This document shows, piece by piece, positions 63,155-64,000 of a DNA stretch of 64,000 nt. The number at the start of each line of letters is the position of its first letter. Positions within the stretch are counted from its first letter, which is position 1. Made by a program: the position numbers and the translations under genes. The stretch is taken from the NCBI GenBank assembly GCA_932294295.1, contig OW028576.1:24869227-24933226 (forward strand), written 5' to 3'. The DNA is from Alitta virens (Eukaryota; Annelida; Polychaeta; Phyllodocida; Nereididae). A model generated the notes under the pieces. The model was not told where the DNA came from. It saw only the letters and a list, made by a program, of their open reading frames with translations, and ran no database searches.

Positions 63155-64000
63155 ATGACATCTGCACCTTTAGGGGATTCAGTTTTTGGGATTCAAAATG
63201 GGTTGAACTTACAAATGTTGCCAGCAATGGGCAATGCGGCTAGCCAGTTGTTGCAAAAGGCATTAATGAAAGAAATTGGACTAAATATTTCTTCCACCGA
63301 TGTGACCGGTAACTACAAAAGCATTTTAGCCGCCAAAGAAGTCTGTAATGACATTATCATGGTGTTCATTGGTGATGAAAAATCGATTGTGTATTCACCC
63401 ATTGGACAGGCGTTCCATATAAGTTATGCTCAATACATACATGTGAAAAGATTGTTTGATCAAATAGGTGTAACAGTTACCACACCAGCACCTGTTGCGA
63501 TAAAAAACAGACGTCCAGTTACATCTGCCACTTTCCTCATTGAGCGCAACTTTAGAAAAGTGAAAAGAGTTTCGCTTATGCACATCCCGGGAGATGTTGT
63601 TAGTGTAATTGAAAAATTGAAGATGAACATAGCATACTTCAACCCCTTAGATCCGGACAGTACAGGAATGGAAACAAAATTGTCCGCTAAAGAACAGTTA
63701 GAGCAAATGAAAACAAATATTATCAATGCATTGGGTCAGTGTTTTGTGACCCCGGCCTATACCTTGAAAGATTCCATACAGAAGGGTGTTGTGGATGAAG
63801 CTGTGATGTCCTTGGTTCAATCGGCTATACCTTTTGCATTGGCCAATGTAAGCAATAGATTCGCAACATCGATAGGGGAGGGTTCTACCCCTGGTGATTG
63901 GGAGAATAATGCTCAATTACAAAAAAACTTGGCAAAAGAGTATGCCAAGAAAGTGTGTGACACCGCCTTCTTATTGAGTAAAAATCCAGAAGCTTTCTTG
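63155..64000 (+). CDS. Possible herpesvirus-type major capsid protein, 5' part
   Basis: A frame from the ATG at 63155 is open for 282 codons to the window edge. It has no signal peptide and no membrane segment; long, Ala/Leu/Val-rich helical and mixed sequence is typical of a large capsid subunit. Near residues 262-277 it reads YAKKVCDTAFLLSKNPEAFL, a Cys-Asp-Thr-x-Phe-x-Leu-x-Lys pattern that resembles a conserved stretch of herpesvirus major capsid proteins at a similar distance from the start. That single match is the main evidence, and the family's usual length (about 1,300 residues) cannot be tested here. Confidence 0.45.
   Translation, partial: MTSAPLGDSVFGIQNGLNLQMLPAMGNAASQLLQKALMKEIGLNISSTDVTGNYKSILAAKEVCNDIIMVFIGDEKSIVYSPIGQAFHISYAQYIHVKRLFDQIGVTVTTPAPVAIKNRRPVTSATFLIERNFRKVKRVSLMHIPGDVVSVIEKLKMNIAYFNPLDPDSTGMETKLSAKEQLEQMKTNIINALGQCFVTPAYTLKDSIQKGVVDEAVMSLVQSAIPFALANVSNRFATSIGEGSTPGDWENNAQLQKNLAKEYAKKVCDTAFLLSKNPEAFL

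Noticed and set aside
1..64000. tRNA, rRNA and other structured RNA genes
   Set aside because: I saw no tRNA-like cloverleaf with A and B boxes and no rRNA-like stretch, though a by-eye search is weak for these.

Overview
The window is animal nuclear DNA, most likely from an invertebrate. Evidence: GT-AG introns, TATA boxes paired with TCAGT/TCATT initiators about 30 bases downstream (an arthropod-like arrangement), long microsatellites, a kilobase-scale satellite, and mobile DNA of kinds known only from eukaryotes. I cannot name the species. Two 200-base runs of N (14750-14949, 53727-53926) are assembly gaps, so the order of the outer blocks is not certain.

Layout. (1) 1-14749: an AT-rich, compact, virus-like block. 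It holds a protein cut by the left edge, a frameshifted superfamily 3 (SF3) helicase pseudogene, an amplified and partly inverted cluster of tandem-CARD genes, a nucleotidyltransferase-fold protein, and two unrecognised proteins. (2) 14950-45475: a satellite array with a repeat period of about 1.36 kb (shorter variants 1.14 and 1.20 kb). (3) 18224-38146, inside that array: a complete 19,923-base Polinton/Maverick (adintovirus-like) element. It has 76-base terminal inverted repeats and a 6-base target duplication, GATATT. It carries integrase, packaging ATPase, major and minor capsid proteins, a basic core-like protein, an adenain-like protease with one in-frame stop, and a protein-primed DNA polymerase whose best gene model has four exons. 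(4) 45476-49774: a unique island with a protein family built on a repeated Cys-x-Cys ... Cys-Trp module, plus a truncated Polinton-type integrase. (5) 49775-53726: the same satellite in the opposite orientation. (6) 53927-64000: a second compact virus-like block with a herpesvirus/lambda-type alkaline nuclease, a cyclin, RING and zinc-ribbon proteins, small membrane proteins, and, at the right edge, the start of what may be a herpesvirus-type major capsid protein.

How it fits together. The two outer blocks share base composition, tight intron-poor spacing and short TATA promoters. I read them as parts of one endogenous large dsDNA virus, tentatively a herpesvirus-like (Malacoherpesviridae-like) lineage of an invertebrate. 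The lineage rests on the nuclease motifs and a short capsid-protein match and is not proven. Host-derived CARD and cyclin genes fit a virus that manipulates cell death and the cell cycle. Decay is visible as helicase frameshifts, a frameshifted CARD copy and several in-frame stops. The Polinton is a separate, younger-looking insertion into the satellite. Its late genes run leftward in an almost gapless cluster from the ATPase to the protease; the polymerase runs rightward and shares the central region near 29.1 kb.
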